Source: Anisodus tanguticus
Lineage: Eukaryota > Streptophyta > Magnoliopsida > Solanales > Solanaceae
DNA length: 64,000 nt
Direction of reading: 5' to 3'
Assembly: GCA_034509755.1 (NCBI GenBank)
Contig: CM067550.1
Location: 15,121,001 to 15,185,000 of the forward strand
The notes under the pieces were generated by a model that did no database searches, had not been told where the DNA came from, and saw only the letters and a program-made list of their open reading frames with translations. A program made the translations under genes and the position numbers. Of this stretch, positions 23,395 through 35,850 are shown in pieces (position 1 is the stretch's first letter; each line of letters opens with the position of its first letter).

Positions 23395-24823
23395 AAATGT
23401 ATTAAGTCTTTGTTTATATATTATATATAAAGTGCGTATAAGAAGGAGAAAATAATACGTGGAGACTGAAAAAGAAAAAAGGAGAAAATATATATAAAAA
23501 AATCTGTTTGTTGCTTAAAAAAATATTCTACTGTTTTTATGCTCTTGTATTTTTTTTAATTTATGGCTAGTAACGTGATCTATTTATTTTATCAAAATTA
23601 AGATAAGCCTATTTCTGAGAGTTTGGAGAACAATATGGGTTGTTTGACATTTGATTTGGGTTAGTTTTTACCTAAAATAAATTAAATTCATTACATTAGT
23701 TTTTTAATATATACACCAAATTAAACTAACATAAAATCGTATTTTTTATTACTCTTTTCCATTTATTTGAAATGCAAATTCAGTTTACTTAATCCACTAG
23801 AGTAACAAATAAAGATGTTGAAGTTATTAATGTTCTTACCATATTTATATTTTCATTTATTTGTGGCCTCACTCAAAGTTGCTTCAACCCAATCTCTATG
23901 ATAGAAAAGATAAATCACTAATGTCATGCCATATTTGGCTAAAAATAAAATTATTTTCACTTTAAAATGAGTAATTTAATTTTCCGCGTTGACCTATTTA
24001 CACGATTCATCTAAATAAATTCTATATGTTCATTTTTGTATATCTACTGAAAAATGTATATAAAATCTTAAGTGAAAGTTAAGAATTTATTAAATCTTAT
24101 GAATTAATGTAAATTTAATCACCTGAATAAAAAGATGATAAGATACTCTATATCACCAATAAATGTTTATTTTAAAAAGCATAAAATATAAAGATTAAGT
24201 TGACTATCACTTTGGCCAATAATATTTATATTTATAATTAAAAAGAGGGGGTAAAACCGCAATATTAAGCCTTGTGACAGCCTAACAATAAGTCATTTGA
24301 AAATTATTTTACAAGTAAATAAATCTCCTACAAAATGAAGAGATGGTTATTAATTTGAAGAGATAACGTTCAAACGTAGAAGGCATCAGTTTCGAAGGCT
24401 CCTCCAATAATCAAAGCAATTAATGTTGAAATGTATTCTCTCGTCGATGTTGAAGGAGACTCTTGTAATGATGGGAAACAGAAAAGGGGGGAAGACTAAA
24501 GCCAATCGGGTCCTCTTGATAACTGCACATTCCTTAAAGGAGCAATTCGCTAACGAACTTAGGACATGATTTGAAATTGAAATTTTGTTAGGACATGTAA
24601 TATGAGTTTTTTAAATTGTGAATTTTTTTATTGATATAAAAAATTCAGAAATTGTGAAAACTATCAAAATTTTCTTAATTATTATGCAATCTTAGCAAAT
24701 GAATAAGTCATAGTTCATAACAAAATTAATATGCGGCTCAAATCCTTTCTAAAAGATACAACATTAATTGATCAAACTTTACTTCAATAAAAAAGAAAAT
24801 TGAATATGAATAGTAGTAAAAAC
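23395..24823. other. AT-rich intergenic DNA, nothing recognised
   Basis: Low-complexity, strongly AT-rich sequence between the copia element and the hAT-like MITE. I see no coding region, RNA gene or named repeat. Confidence 0.45.
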
Positions 24824-25282
24824 TAGAGGTGGCAAACTTAACCCATGAAATCATAATCCTCTCAACCCATTTAAGTTTGGGCGGGTTATTGACCCGCCCA
24901 TTTGTTAGTTGAAACCCGCCCATTTGTTAGTTCAACTCATTTCAACCCATCAAATTTTGGACTGATATCTAGCCCAAATTGATCAATGAGAAATCTATCA
25001 ATGTTAAAAAAGATTGTTCTTTTATTTGATATATTATACATAGCCATAATAAAAAAAAATAATAATTTATTAGGTACTAAAAAATTATAAAAATAAATAC
25101 ATAAGGAAACTAAAGCTTAGTAAGAATTTATCGGGTTGAGTTTTGACCCATTTTTAGCCTATTTCAACCCAACCTATTGCAGCCCAAGTAACATTTAGGT
25201 GAGTCAATAACTCGCCCATTTATTAACTCAACTCATTTTGGTCCGCTCAAATTCAGTCCAATCTACCAATTTGCCACCCCTA
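24824..25282. mobile_element. hAT-like MITE
   Basis: 459 bp with terminal inverted repeats TAGAGGTGGCAAACTT and AATTTGCCACCCCTA and 8-bp duplications GTAAAAAC (24816-24823) / GTGAAAAC (25283-25290). Inside are repeated GGGCGGGTTA and GACCCGCCCATTTGTTAG motifs near both ends. Non-coding. Confidence 0.78.
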
Positions 25283-25890
25283 GTGAAAACAAATGGTTGG
25301 TTGAAGGGGTTTGGTCTTCAGTTGTACACTTTTAAGTCATGACATAGGCATACATTTGTATATATACACTATAAATTATATATTAGACAATTATATCTAA
25401 TACAATATAAAGTCAATCAAATGATATATATCTACTAATTCATGAATCTTTTTTTATAAAATATAAACTTATGAGTCAAATTTTATATTTTAAAAACATT
25501 GAAATCATTATTTGGAATTCCAAATCACACCTTTTGGATGATTTGGAATTTCAAACCATGACATGAGTTGAAGTTCAACTTATGTCTAAATTATATAAAC
25601 AAATATGATTTGAAATTAAATTATGAAACCATAATTTGAAAATTCATGATCAAATGGCTACTAAGCAAACCCTCTTCTTCTTTTATTTTTGACAAATAAC
25701 ATTTCAATTGACAAGGTGGACTCTTTTTTTCTTCTGTATCACCTATAAGAAATTCCTATTAATTCTAGAGATTTTCGTATACAACCCCCAGCCAGTAGAG
25801 CATTCGTAAACATAACATATGTTAGTAAAGCATTGACCAAAAAATTAAGTACTAAGAACTATTCTACCCGCCTTGGCTTTCCAACCATTT

Positions 25891-26236
25891 ACGGTGTGTT
25901 TGGTAGGAAAGAAAATACTTTTCGCCCGCCGGAAAACAAATGAGTTTTTTTTAGTATTTAATAACTAAGTAGAAAAATATTATTCCAAAAGCATTTATAT
26001 GTAATCTAGAAAAATATTATGAAATGGCATAGAATAGAAAGTGAGGTTTTGGGGGTGGAGGGGGATGGTCAAGGGATGGGGTTTGAGGGCGTTGGAGGGG
26101 TGAGAAGGAGACAATGAACTTAAATCTCACTTATGAAAATGTTTTTCCTACCTCCATTAGGAAAGTCATTTTACTCGTTTCTAAGAAACTTATTTTCCTA
26201 AATAAAATATTTTTAAAAATATTTCGACCAAACAAA
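25891..26236. mobile_element. Inverted-repeat MITE (GTGTTTGGT type)
   Basis: Left end GTGTGTTTGGTAGGAAA and right end TTTCGACCAAACAAATA form an imperfect inverted repeat around AT-rich sequence with a G-rich centre (GGGGGTGGAGGGGGATGG near 26050). This is a common plant non-autonomous type; superfamily and exact boundaries uncertain. Confidence 0.4.
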
Positions 26237-26596
26237 TATGAAAAATTAAAAAATCTTTTCTGAAAAAAATCACCATAATCCGCACCCATAGCCTCGTTTA
26301 ATAAACACGGTTACGTTGCACTTTCTAACTGCGATTATTGATGAAGAAGTTACACGATTTTCCATTCAAATGAGTTGGTCTTTAATTTTTGCCCTTCAAA
26401 ATCGAATTTATGTTTAGCTGAGTATAAATTTTTTAAGAGCGCGATAAAATATTGTTATACTAAAATATAAATTTATGCTCGGCGAAAAAATAATTTGATA
26501 TTGAGAGGAAAAAATTATATTGAAAGGCAAAAATTAAAGACCAACACAAAATAGGGGGAAAAGTGGAAATGACCCATTATTGACAACAAGAGATCA

Positions 26597-26741
26597 CTTA
26601 TTGGGCTTGTATCTTAGTGCGAGTGAAGTGCACTTTGGGCCATAGCGAAATGTAGGTGTGCAGCAGCTCAAAGTATAAACTATAAAGTGCAGCAGTGCCT
26701 CTTTTCACAACCCTAGTAGTAGGATCCAACATATTCAAGAG
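26597..26741 (+). promoter_or_regulatory. eL36 promoter site II motifs and 5' UTR exon
   Basis: Two site II motifs, TGGGCT (26602-26607) and TGGGCC (26636-26641), lie 34 bp apart, followed by a telo-box-like ACAACCCTAG (26706-26715). A leader exon ends at 26741 (TTCAAGAG|GTAAGACT). Site II plus telo-box is the usual architecture of plant ribosomal-protein promoters, where TCP factors bind site II. No clear TATA box lies at the expected distance. Confidence 0.6.
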
Positions 26742-27285
26742 GTAAGACTTACTCGCCGCCCCTCAGCTCCTATTTCTTTTTATTTTCACTTGCATAGAAA
26801 GGGTAGAAAATTTGTACTTCTATTTGAATGATCCTAACTTATTATTTTCACTAATTATTATGAAAATTTGTGTTCCATAGTATTTTTGAATTATTTAATT
26901 TTTTTGAATATTTTTGAAGTCTAGAAAATTATGATTCTGAGATGATTTTACTGTTGTCATTTTATTTTGGTATGCATTAATAATATAAAATTTTGATTTG
27001 TAGTACAAGGTAATTGCAAAGTCTTGATAGACCCTCTAGCATTCGAATATTCCCTTGAAGCCTAAATAAGCAATGCAAATATAAATTAATAACTTGGGTT
27101 TGTGATAATTTGTAAAATGCATATGCTTGTGACAAGGTGAATAAATTAAAAAAAGTATGTGAATTTTTCTTACTAATATTATTGACAGAGGAAATTACAT
27201 TGTATCTTATCATTTACATTACAAATGTTGGCAATGGAATTTTGTGATTTGAGGGCTATATTTTGAAAGTGTGTTTAAATAGGTG

Positions 27286-28806
27286 ATGGCTCCAAAGCAG
27301 CCAAATACAGGGCTATCTGTTGGGCTAAACAAAGGCCATGTTGTGACCAAGAAGGAATTAGCTCCACGCCCTTCCGACAGAAAAGGGGTGAGTTGAATTC
27401 TTTCTTTTGCCTGTCTGTGTTGATTGCTAATGGTATCTGTTTGCCGGGTTGGGCTTATATTGTTTGGATTTGAATCTACGTGCACATTTTTGTAATTTTC
27501 ATATTTTTTCGTGGAGTATATATAAGCAATTTTAGTAAATTGGGTTTTCTAACTAGTCATGAAAACTGTGAAACAGTAGATATTTTTGACAATAAGTCTT
27601 TGATAGGCGTCTTCATCCCTATATACGCATGGGGGTGTCAAATGGAGCGTTTCGTATAACCTATACCTGTTAGCTTTTATATGGCATATTGGGCCGTGTT
27701 GTACACAACTCCTGGGTTTTATAGCATCGGGTTCTATATTTATCTATACCCGTTAACTTTTGAGACTTCAGAAAAGCCTGATGCATATGATTTTGGTAGT
27801 CAGAAAATGTTGAAACTTGGGGTTTGGATACCAATATACAATTTACTTGATATGGGTGTTGAAATTTTGATTTTCTAGGAAGAGCACACATTGCGACATT
27901 ATAACAGATGCATGTACATCTTGTACTAGAATGGGTCGATGGAGTGTCAGCAAAAAGATGCAATTAAAAATAAGAAACTACCATAGCCCTCTACAATAGC
28001 ATAATTAGGCTATGGACGAGAAATTACAGTGGCCTTCTAATATGTAGAAACGAATTCATAACTCAGAATTAGTGTATACAATTAAGTAAATGTAATATAC
28101 TATACTATACTCTATATAATGAGACATTTATTTTTACTGTGACTATACACATTTTTTTTTGAATATTTTTCCCTTTTGAGAGTAAAGTGGTGAATTCCTA
28201 TATTCTGTAGATTGTCGGCTGTGTTGTTGAAGAGTGCCCTTCCTGTATTGTCTCTTACAAAGAAATGTTATTATCATGTGAATGATTAAATAATTTGTAG
28301 CAGGTTTCCTACATGAGGTTTCCTATTTCTGATTTGGATCTATGTGTACTATGCTTTCGCTAGCCAATTAAACATGTTTTACTTGCATCTTCTTAACACA
28401 TCATAATATGTTCTTTCCATTATTTTTTTTTTAGAAAACAAGCAAAAGAGTCCACTTTGTGAGGAGCCTAATCAGAGAGGTTGCTGGATTTGCTCCATAT
28501 GAGAAGAGGATTACTGAGCTTCTTAAAGTTGGAAAGGACAAGCGTGCCTTGAAAGTAGCCAAGAGGAAGTTGGGTACTCACAAGAGGGCAAAGAAGAAGA
28601 GAGAGGAGATGTCTAGTGTTCTCCGTAAGATGAGGTAATGTCAAGATTATTATTGCTTTTACTGATTCAGTATATAGAGGAAGTTATTCATTACATTATT
28701 TTCTTGCCGAAGAATGTTACAAGCCCTTGTCAGGTATCTAATGTTGCATTTTTTTCTTCTTTTGGACTTGTACAGGGCTACTGGAGGTGGTGAAAAGAAG
28801 AAGTGA
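27286..28806 (+). CDS. RPL36: 60S ribosomal protein eL36
   Basis: Coding exons 27286-27387, 28435-28634 and 28776-28806 give a complete 110-residue protein. It starts MAPKQPNTGLSVGLNKGHVV, contains RVHFVRSLIREVAGFAPYEK, KRALKVAKRKLGTHKRAKKK and SSVLRKMRATGGG, and ends KKK before TGA at 28804-28806. All junctions are GT-AG; a leader intron separates the ATG exon (starting 27283) from the 5' UTR exon ending at 26741. eL36 is a small basic protein of the cytosolic large ribosomal subunit. Length and composition match the plant family with no gap or stop, so the copy looks functional. Neighbours are unrelated repeats. Confidence 0.97.
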
Positions 28807-29557
28807 AGCCTGTATCCTCCACAGTTGATGATTGAAGAATCCAGTTAGTTAATTCACTAGCTTTTACATTTGCAATGTATTTTTATTTTTGAGTAAGACG
28901 ACTTGTGATCAAAAGACATCCTAGACATTTATGCAAATTGCGTGTTTCTCTGGTAGTACTCGTTCTAACTATCTGCTTTTGATCTATGAAATGATTTGGT
29001 GGATATATATGGCGTGATTCAGTCGCCTCTGTTGTTTTGTCCATGACTAAAGTACTGGATTTTGCAGTCAATTTGCGTTGGCCCTGTTATTCAAAGTATT
29101 ATTGGGTTGGTTTTGTGATTCTTTATTATGATAGCTTAAAGTATGACAATCAAACTTTTCTTTTAATCTCCAGATCTAGATGATCCTTCATATATGATAT
29201 CTTGGTGGTATATTTCTAGATTTTGAAACTGTTAATTAAAGGATAAGTAGCGTAATGTTGGATCTTTTGCCCAATGTTTTTGTTTGAAAGTTGTTCAACA
29301 GCATCAGATATTCAATTATATTATTGATCGTCACCTCTGCATCAAGTGATGCAAATATAAAGCATCTTATGATGTCTCTTGTCTGGGCTGAATATGCCAC
29401 CTAGATTCTTTCAAGGTCCAAGTTTGAATAGTAAGGTGTATGGAAGGGAAAATGGGTCTCGGCATGATGGTCTGTTATGGAAGGGAAAATGGGACTCAGC
29501 ATGATGGTCTGTTTCTTCTCTTCCAACGAGGATGAGGGTCGTTCTACTAGAGTTAAT
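28807..29557. other. 3' UTR and flank of eL36 gene
   Basis: The 3' untranslated region is likely within about 250 bp after the stop; the rest is non-coding. A tandem 37-bp duplication lies at 29439-29512 (annotated separately). Confidence 0.5.
29439..29512. repeat. Tandem duplication, 2 x 37 bp
   Basis: Units 29439-29475 and 29476-29512 both run TATGGAAGGGAAAATGGG...CATGATGGTCTGT and differ at only two bases (TCTCGG against ACTCAG). Confidence 0.85.
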
Positions 29558-30106
29558 TAAGGCTGTCCATTGGGCTGGGACGGCCTGATCCTGGCCCGGC
29601 CTGGTTACTGCCCTGACCCGCAAAAAAAATTTGGGATGTACAATGTCGGTAGCGGGGTTCGACCTCGGGATGGGACTAGGGCTCGTCCCGATCCCCCAGT
29701 GACCCTCTTAATATTTATTTTAACCCTTAAATTAGTATATTTACACATTAATCCTATTTCTCAACTATAAATAACTCATTTTTTCTCACAAATCTTTCTA
29801 CCATCTCTCTAATCTCTCTCTACAAGTCTAAATTGCACACTAAATATTATATTTTATTTGCTAATTTCTATCAAAGTTTAAAAATTGGGAGTGAAGTTGT
29901 CAACTAGCTTGTGGATCATTGAGCAAAGTTTCAATTTTCAACCTCGAATATACGTCGACGCTCCTTCTATTATTTAAATTATTATTGTTACTTAATTTTA
30001 ATTATCATACTTAATTTCATTGACTTTAATTATTTATTTGCATAATTATAATGGAATGAAGTGAACGTTTTTCTGGTAGAGGTACTAGGGATAACAGGGG
30101 TAAGAG

Positions 30107-32724
30107 TAGGGGTGGCCAGTGGGCCGGGACGGCCCGACCCCGACCCGACCCCGTGCCGGTCCCGCGTAAAAAAAAATAATAATAACGGTGGCGGGACTTG
30201 AACTTGGGACGGGACAATGTCTCGTCCCGCCAGACCCGAGCCCGCCCCAGGCCCGCCTGACCCGAGCCCGTCCCGATCCCGACCCCGCCCGATTTTTCCC
30301 CCTTTGCAAATATAACCGTTGCACCAACGGCCATTTTAGGCCTCCCCCCTCTCCCAACCCCCATATCCCTTAATATTTATTTTTAACCCATAAGTTATTA
30401 TATTTACACTTTAACCAAATTTTCCAACTATAAATAACTCATTTTCTCTTCATCTTTCTCACAAATCTTCCTACAATCTCTCTAATCTCTCAATATATCT
30501 CTCTACAAGTCTACATTGTTTGCTAAATATTCAATTTTATTTATTCATTTGGGAATTGGGATTGAAGTTGGCAACTAGCTTGAGAATCTTCCATCGAGCA
30601 AAGTTTCAATTTTCAATTGTTAAGAGAGATGTATTTAAATTCGCGCATGAATATCAACAATATTTACGTTTTTCATTATATCATTTTAATGGCAAAATAT
30701 CTATCACGTCTGATATAGGTCGTAGTACTAACGGCCATGATTATTTAACTGTAACTTGTCATTGGATAGATTATAAATGGTCTATGCAAAAACGTATTTT
30801 AGCGTATAGATATATAGATGATAGGCACACTGGTACTTTTATTGCAGATAATATTTATCAAGTGTGCCATTATTACGGAATAACCGATAAAATTATGACT
30901 ATTACATTAGATAACGCTTCTTCTAACAATTACACAATTACAATTTTAAAAAATAGTTTAACTCCATCTTTTTCAGATCATTTTCATATAAAATGCGCGT
31001 GCCATATATATAACTTAATTGTAAAGGATGATCTATCACTTTTTGAAGACATTCTTAGTAAAATACAATTTGCTATAAACTTTATTTTTAAAAGTAATAA
31101 AGTACAACGTAGAAAAGAATATAAAAAAACTTGTCACGATTGTGGACTACCTTATAGAAAAATTCCACAAGAAGTATCCACCAGGTGGAATTCTTTATAC
31201 GAGCAACTACTTGTTGCTTATAACTATAGAATACCTATAACTTTATTTTTTAACTCTCATAATAAAAATCCAGCTGATATGATTTTAGATAGTGATTGAG
31301 TAAAATTTTTCGAACTTATTGTATTTTTAGAGAAAATTTTTCAAGCAACAAAAGAATTTTCCGGTATATATTATCCTACTATTTCAACTATGTTGTTTTA
31401 TATAACTCTAATATTTTTATTACTTAGTGAATATATGGAAAAACCAACTTATAAAATGACTATTAAAAAAATGTTTGTCAAAATAAAAACATATTTTATT
31501 CCTATTCCCTCTATTTATATTATTGGTTCGTATTAAATCCTACTATTAAAATAGACGGTACTAAATCACTAATTGAAACTATTTACGATTGTATAGAAGT
31601 ACTACCACCTCCAAGTCCCAAAAATCTAAATCACCCACCACCTATTGAACAAACTAAAGAAGAAGTGTTGTCTAGCGTAGAACACCAATGCAAAAATATA
31701 TATAGATTTTATCAACAAGAAAATGCTAGTAACTTACCGGCTTCCATACCATCTTCTTCATCTTCAACACAACCTCACAAAAGACATCTTTGTTTCGCGG
31801 CTAGTATTGAAAGCCTCGAAATAGAATGTGCGGCCGTACCTCTACTACTAACCAAATTAACGAGTTGGATATTTTTGTTTTGCGGGGTTCGTACCGTATT
31901 AAGAAGTTATCAATGAAGATGGACATGAAGTCTTCTTTGAAATCTTTGGAGGGGAATGAGAAGACCTTTCCGACACTTTCATTGATGACTCGAGATATTT
32001 TGAACATTCAAGCGTCATCAAGCGCGTACGAAAGCGCTTTTTCTCTGTGAGCAGATATCAAATAGGAGATCATAGACACTCATTAGCTGGAGACAGCTTG
32101 GAAATTGCAGTATTATTCAGAGATTGGATACGAGCGGAGCGGAGAAGGTGCGGTCAATCGGAGATCAACGAAGAAGAAGATGAAAACTACAACGAAATCT
32201 TAACCGAAGGTAGTGGAAGCGACGTGGATCAATTTGACCAACAAATACCAATTCCAACCGAAGAACCACAGGAAATCATCAAGTAATTAGAACAGGTTTT
32301 TTTGAGAATGTAATTTTTTTAATTGAAATTTTATTATGTAATTTGCAACTTTTGGACAACACCACAAAGTTGCAATTTAGATTTTAGACAATTGTATTTG
32401 TATTACAAAAAAATCATATCTATTATTATAAGAGGCACAAAAACAGCCTTGGGATGTTTTTATTACACTATCTTATCTTGTTTATTGAGTTTTTTTATAC
32501 ATATGTTATTTTTTTTTAAAAAAAAATGAAAACCCGCCGGACCCCGCCCCGACCCCGCCCCGCCCCGACCCCGCCCCGATCCGATACCGACGGGATCGGG
32601 ATCGGGACGGGACTGGAGCAAGTCCCGCCAGACCCGACCCCGACCCCTTCACCCGTCCCGCCCCGACCCCGATCCTGCCAGACCCGGCCCGCCAGACCCG
32701 AGCCCGGCCCACTAGCCAGGCCTT
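30107..32724 (+). mobile_element. Nested hAT transposon
   Basis: A 2618-bp element inserted in the transposase 5' region of the outer hAT element. Perfect 8-bp target-site duplication GGTAAGAG at 30099-30106 and 32725-32732. Terminal inverted repeats TAGGGGTGGCCAGTGGGCC and GGCCCACTAGCCAGGCCTT. Both ends carry GC-rich CCCGACCCCGA repeats. The interior has the better-preserved transposase of the three copies. Confidence 0.85.
30520..32286 (+). pseudogene. hAT transposase pseudogene (nested copy)
   Basis: An open stretch of 259 codons (30520-31299) encodes the hAT RNase H-like core: VKRDVFKFAHEYQQYLRFSL, YLTVTCHWIDYKW, YYGITDKIMTITLDNASSNN, HIKCACHIYNLIVKDDLSLF and EVSTRWNSLYEQLLVAY. It stops with TGA at 31297-31299. 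The remainder is shifted or stopped until the dimerisation region (FPTLSLMTRDILNIQASSSA at about 31960-32020) and the closing SLAGDSLEIAVLFRDWIRAE block to 32286. The BED zinc finger at the N-terminus is missing. Not functional as one protein, though the core could be a recent loss. Confidence 0.85.
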
Positions 32725-32732
32725 GGTAAGAG

Positions 32733-34990
32733 TGTATCTTCTAGTGATCCTAATTATGATGATTTCACTCATGTAGATGAAACTGATTTTTTATGTTAAT
32801 ATTAATATATCATTAGATCGTGAGTTATATTCTGCATCTGAAACAGACTTTAATTTAGAAAATAATTTAGAAGATAATTTAGATAACACATACACTAGTG
32901 CACCTCCACCTCGGGCTCAGACTGAGTCTCAGGCTGAAAATGAAACTGGAATGACTCATATTCCTCTAGTATGAGTCGATGACAAAAACAACGAAAATTA
33001 AAATCACCTGTATGAGATTTTTTTGAAAGGGACATTTCTAATCAACTAGCTATTTGTAAAATTTGTCGCGAAGTTTATAAATTTAAAACTGGAAAAGGTC
33101 CAGGTGGGACATGAAGTTTAATGAGACATGTAGAAAACTCTCACAAAGCAAGATATAATCAATACTTGGCTGAAAAAGCGGGTGTGCAAATGCCTTCTGA
33201 GTCGGGACAAGGTTCACATAGTGTCCCGATCAAGTACTTGAATTAACCCGATGATAGAGGAGTTATAGGTCCTAAATATGATAAACACAAGGAAAATTTA
33301 GCAAAATTAGTTGTTGTGGATGGTTTGCCCTTTTCATTTCCTTCCTCTCTTGGTTTTATTCATTATATTCGAGAAACATATAATCCTGTTTTTAACGGTT
33401 TTCCTATATCAACTATTAGAAGAAATGTTTTTAAATTTGCGTATGAATATTAACAATATTTACGTAATGCATTGTATCATTTAAGGGCAAAGAGACTATC
33501 ACTTCTGACATATGCCGTAGTACTAATGGTAATGATTATTTAACTGTTACATGTCATTGGATAGTTAGATATATTGATGAAAGACACACTGGAGTTTTTA
33601 TTTCAAAAAATATTATTGAAATTAGTGAATATTATGAAATTACTGATAAAATTATGACTATTACATTAGATAATGCTTCTTCTAATGATTATGATGTAAA
33701 CATTTTTAAAACTCGATTTACTCCATCTTTTTTCCATATTTTTCATGTTAGATTTGCATGTCATATTTATAACTTAGTTGTAAAGGATGACCTAAAACTT
33801 TTTAAAAATATCCTTGATAAAGTATAATTTACTATCAACTTTATTTTTAAAGGTAATAAAATACAAAGACGCAAAGAGTATAAAAAAACTTGTCATGATT
33901 GTGGATTACCTTATAGGAAAATTTCAGAAGGAGTTGCGATTATGTGGAATTCTTTATATGAACAATTACTTGTTGCTCATGAGTATAAAAGACCTATAAC
34001 TTTATTATTTAACGCACATAATCAAAATTCAACGGATATACTGGTAGATGATGATTGGGATAAATTTTCGAAACTTATTGTATTTTTAGAGAAATTTTTT
34101 CTAGCTACTAAGGAATTTTTTGTTATTTATCATCCTACTATTTCATCTATGTTATTTTATATAACTCCAATATTTTTGTTATTTAATGAATATATGAAAA
34201 ACTCAACTTACGCTCCAGCTATTGCAAAAATGTTAGTAAAATTAAAAGTATATATATTTTTTCTATTCCCACTATTTATTTTATTGGTGATTTATTAAAT
34301 CATACTATTATAGTAGACGGTTGTAATGCTCTTATTGAAACGATTTATGAATGCTTAGAGATACTTTCAACAGACCCAACTGAATAATTAACTTACGAAC
34401 CAACTAAAGAAGAAGTTATGTCTAACATACAAACAGAATGTAAAAATATGTATATGTATTTCCAACAGCAAAGTGCTAATAATTAACCGACTTATGTACC
34501 ATCTTCTTCTACTTCAATGCAATCTTATAAAAACACATGCGGTTTCTACTTTAAGTGTTCAAGGCCTTAGAAATAGAATGTATAGTGGTTCAAGTTTTTC
34601 ACAAATTAGCAAGTTTGATGTTTGTGTTTTGCAGGGTGTTGTACCGTTTGAATCAATTGCCAATTAAAATGGACATGAAGACTTGCTGAAATACTGGAGA
34701 GAGAATGAGAAGACATTTCCGACACTATCAAAGATGGCCCGAGATGTGTTGAATATTCAAGCGTCATCAACAGCTTCTGAAAGCACTTTTTTCTGCTAGA
34801 ATGTTTCAAATATGAGAGCACGTAACTCATTGGCGGGAGACAACTTGGAGATTGCAGTTTTATTCAGAGACTGGATTAGAGCAGAGCGTAGAAGGTGCGG
34901 TCAACCAGAGATCAACAAAGAAGACGACTACAACTACAACGAAATCTTATCCGAGGGAGCGGGAAGTGACGTCGAACAATACTCAAGAGA
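32733..34990 (+). pseudogene. hAT transposase pseudogene (outer copy)
   Basis: The outer element's transposase resumes right after the nested insertion; its first codons lie before it, from about 30051. The order is an acidic N-terminal segment (32777-32974), a BED zinc finger near 33000-33190 (CKICREVYKFKTGKGPGG, RHVENSHKARYNQ), a core with frameshifts (TVTCHWI, ITDKIMTITLDNASSND), MWNSLYEQLLVAHEYKRPIT at 33942, and the dimerisation block with FPTLSKMARDVLNIQASSTA near 34710-34780. It ends with SLAGDNLEIAVLFRDWIRAE to about 34990. Several stops and frame changes break it. Confidence 0.8.
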
Positions 34991-35320
34991 TTGTGAGAAA
35001 ATTAGAAAAAGTATAGTTGAATATGTAATTTTTTTAATGACAATTTTACTATGTGATTTGCAACTTTTGAACTACGAAACAAAGTTGCAATTTTGAAATT
35101 GTATTAAAAAATCATATTTCTATTAAATAATATAAGAGGCAATGCATTGAGATATTTTTTCACTATCTTGTTCAATTATTTAAGTGTTTAAATATTTTAA
35201 AAAAAAATTAAGTGTCTTGAAAAAAAAATTAATATCCCCCAAAATCCCCCTTCCCGACCTGTCCCCCAAATCTCGTCCCCTCTGCCGACGGGATGGGACC
35301 TCTTCCCGTCCTCCATATCC

Positions 35321-35440
35321 CGGCCCTCCATGTCCCGATCCCGACCCTCCATGTCCCGATCCCGACCCTCCATGTCCCGATCCCGACCCTCCATGTCCCG
35401 ATCCCGACCCTCCATGTCCCGATCCCGACCCCCCACCCCG
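35321..35440. repeat. 21-bp tandem repeat, about five copies
   Basis: The unit TCCCGATCCCGACCCTCCATG is repeated head to tail in the GC-rich 3' subterminal region of the outer hAT element. Because the unit is a multiple of three, long open frames of 7-residue repeats appear on both strands; they are not genes. Confidence 0.85.
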
Positions 35441-35543
35441 TCCCCCAAATCCCGTCTCATCCCATCCCATTGGTCATCCCTAGTGTTAACTCCTAATGTT
35501 TGTACAATTATTTTCAACGTAAACGTTAAATACTTATTTTTTC

Positions 35544-35850
35544 TGTAAAGAATGGATTTTGGGCCTAACTTAACCCCAAAAGTTAGCTTGTAGGGTGAGG
35601 ATTGTCCAATTCCATATAAGGAGTCCATGCTCCCATTCCATATCCGATGTGAGACTCTTAATACTCCCCACACGCCCAGACCTTGTTAACTGGAGCGTGG
35701 ATAATATAATTTGGGGGCCCAACAATCGGTGAACAAAGAATTGGAATGAGTTTGACTCTGATACCATGTAAAGAATGAATCTTGGGCTTAACTCAATCCA
35801 AAAACTAGCTTGTAGGGTGAGGATTGTCCAAGTACATATAAGGAATTCCT
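35544..35850 (-). mobile_element. TRIM-like element, minus strand, one LTR truncated
   Basis: Same family as 19611-20052, reversed. One LTR is complete at 35544-35663; the primer-binding site is the complement of GACTCTGATACCA at 35754-35766. The other LTR starts at 35767 (TGTAAAGAATGAATCTTGGG) but breaks off near 35850 at GGAATTCC. Interior 35664-35753 contains AACTGGAGCGTGGATAATAT, matching the first copy. It lies 61 bp beyond the outer hAT element. Confidence 0.72.

Larger units (their letters stand above)
29558..35482 (+). mobile_element. Outer hAT transposon, interrupted by a related hAT element
   Basis: The left end TAAGGCTGTCCATTGGGCTG (29558) and the right end CATTGGTCATCCCTA (to 35482) are imperfect inverted repeats. 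Flanking 8-mers are GAGTTAAT (29550-29557) and GTGTTAAC (35483-35490), 6 of 8 matching. Without the nested copy (30107-32724 plus its duplication) it is about 3.3 kb, matching the relative at 5682-9183. The 3' end carries a 21-bp tandem repeat. Confidence 0.75.

Noticed and set aside
27670..27963. Open frames in the eL36 intron
   Set aside because: Located between validated eL36 exons, no recognised domain and no splice support.
35180..35673. Long repetitive open frames (7-residue repeats) on both strands
   Set aside because: Product of a 21-bp tandem repeat in the hAT 3' end and the adjoining TRIM LTR.
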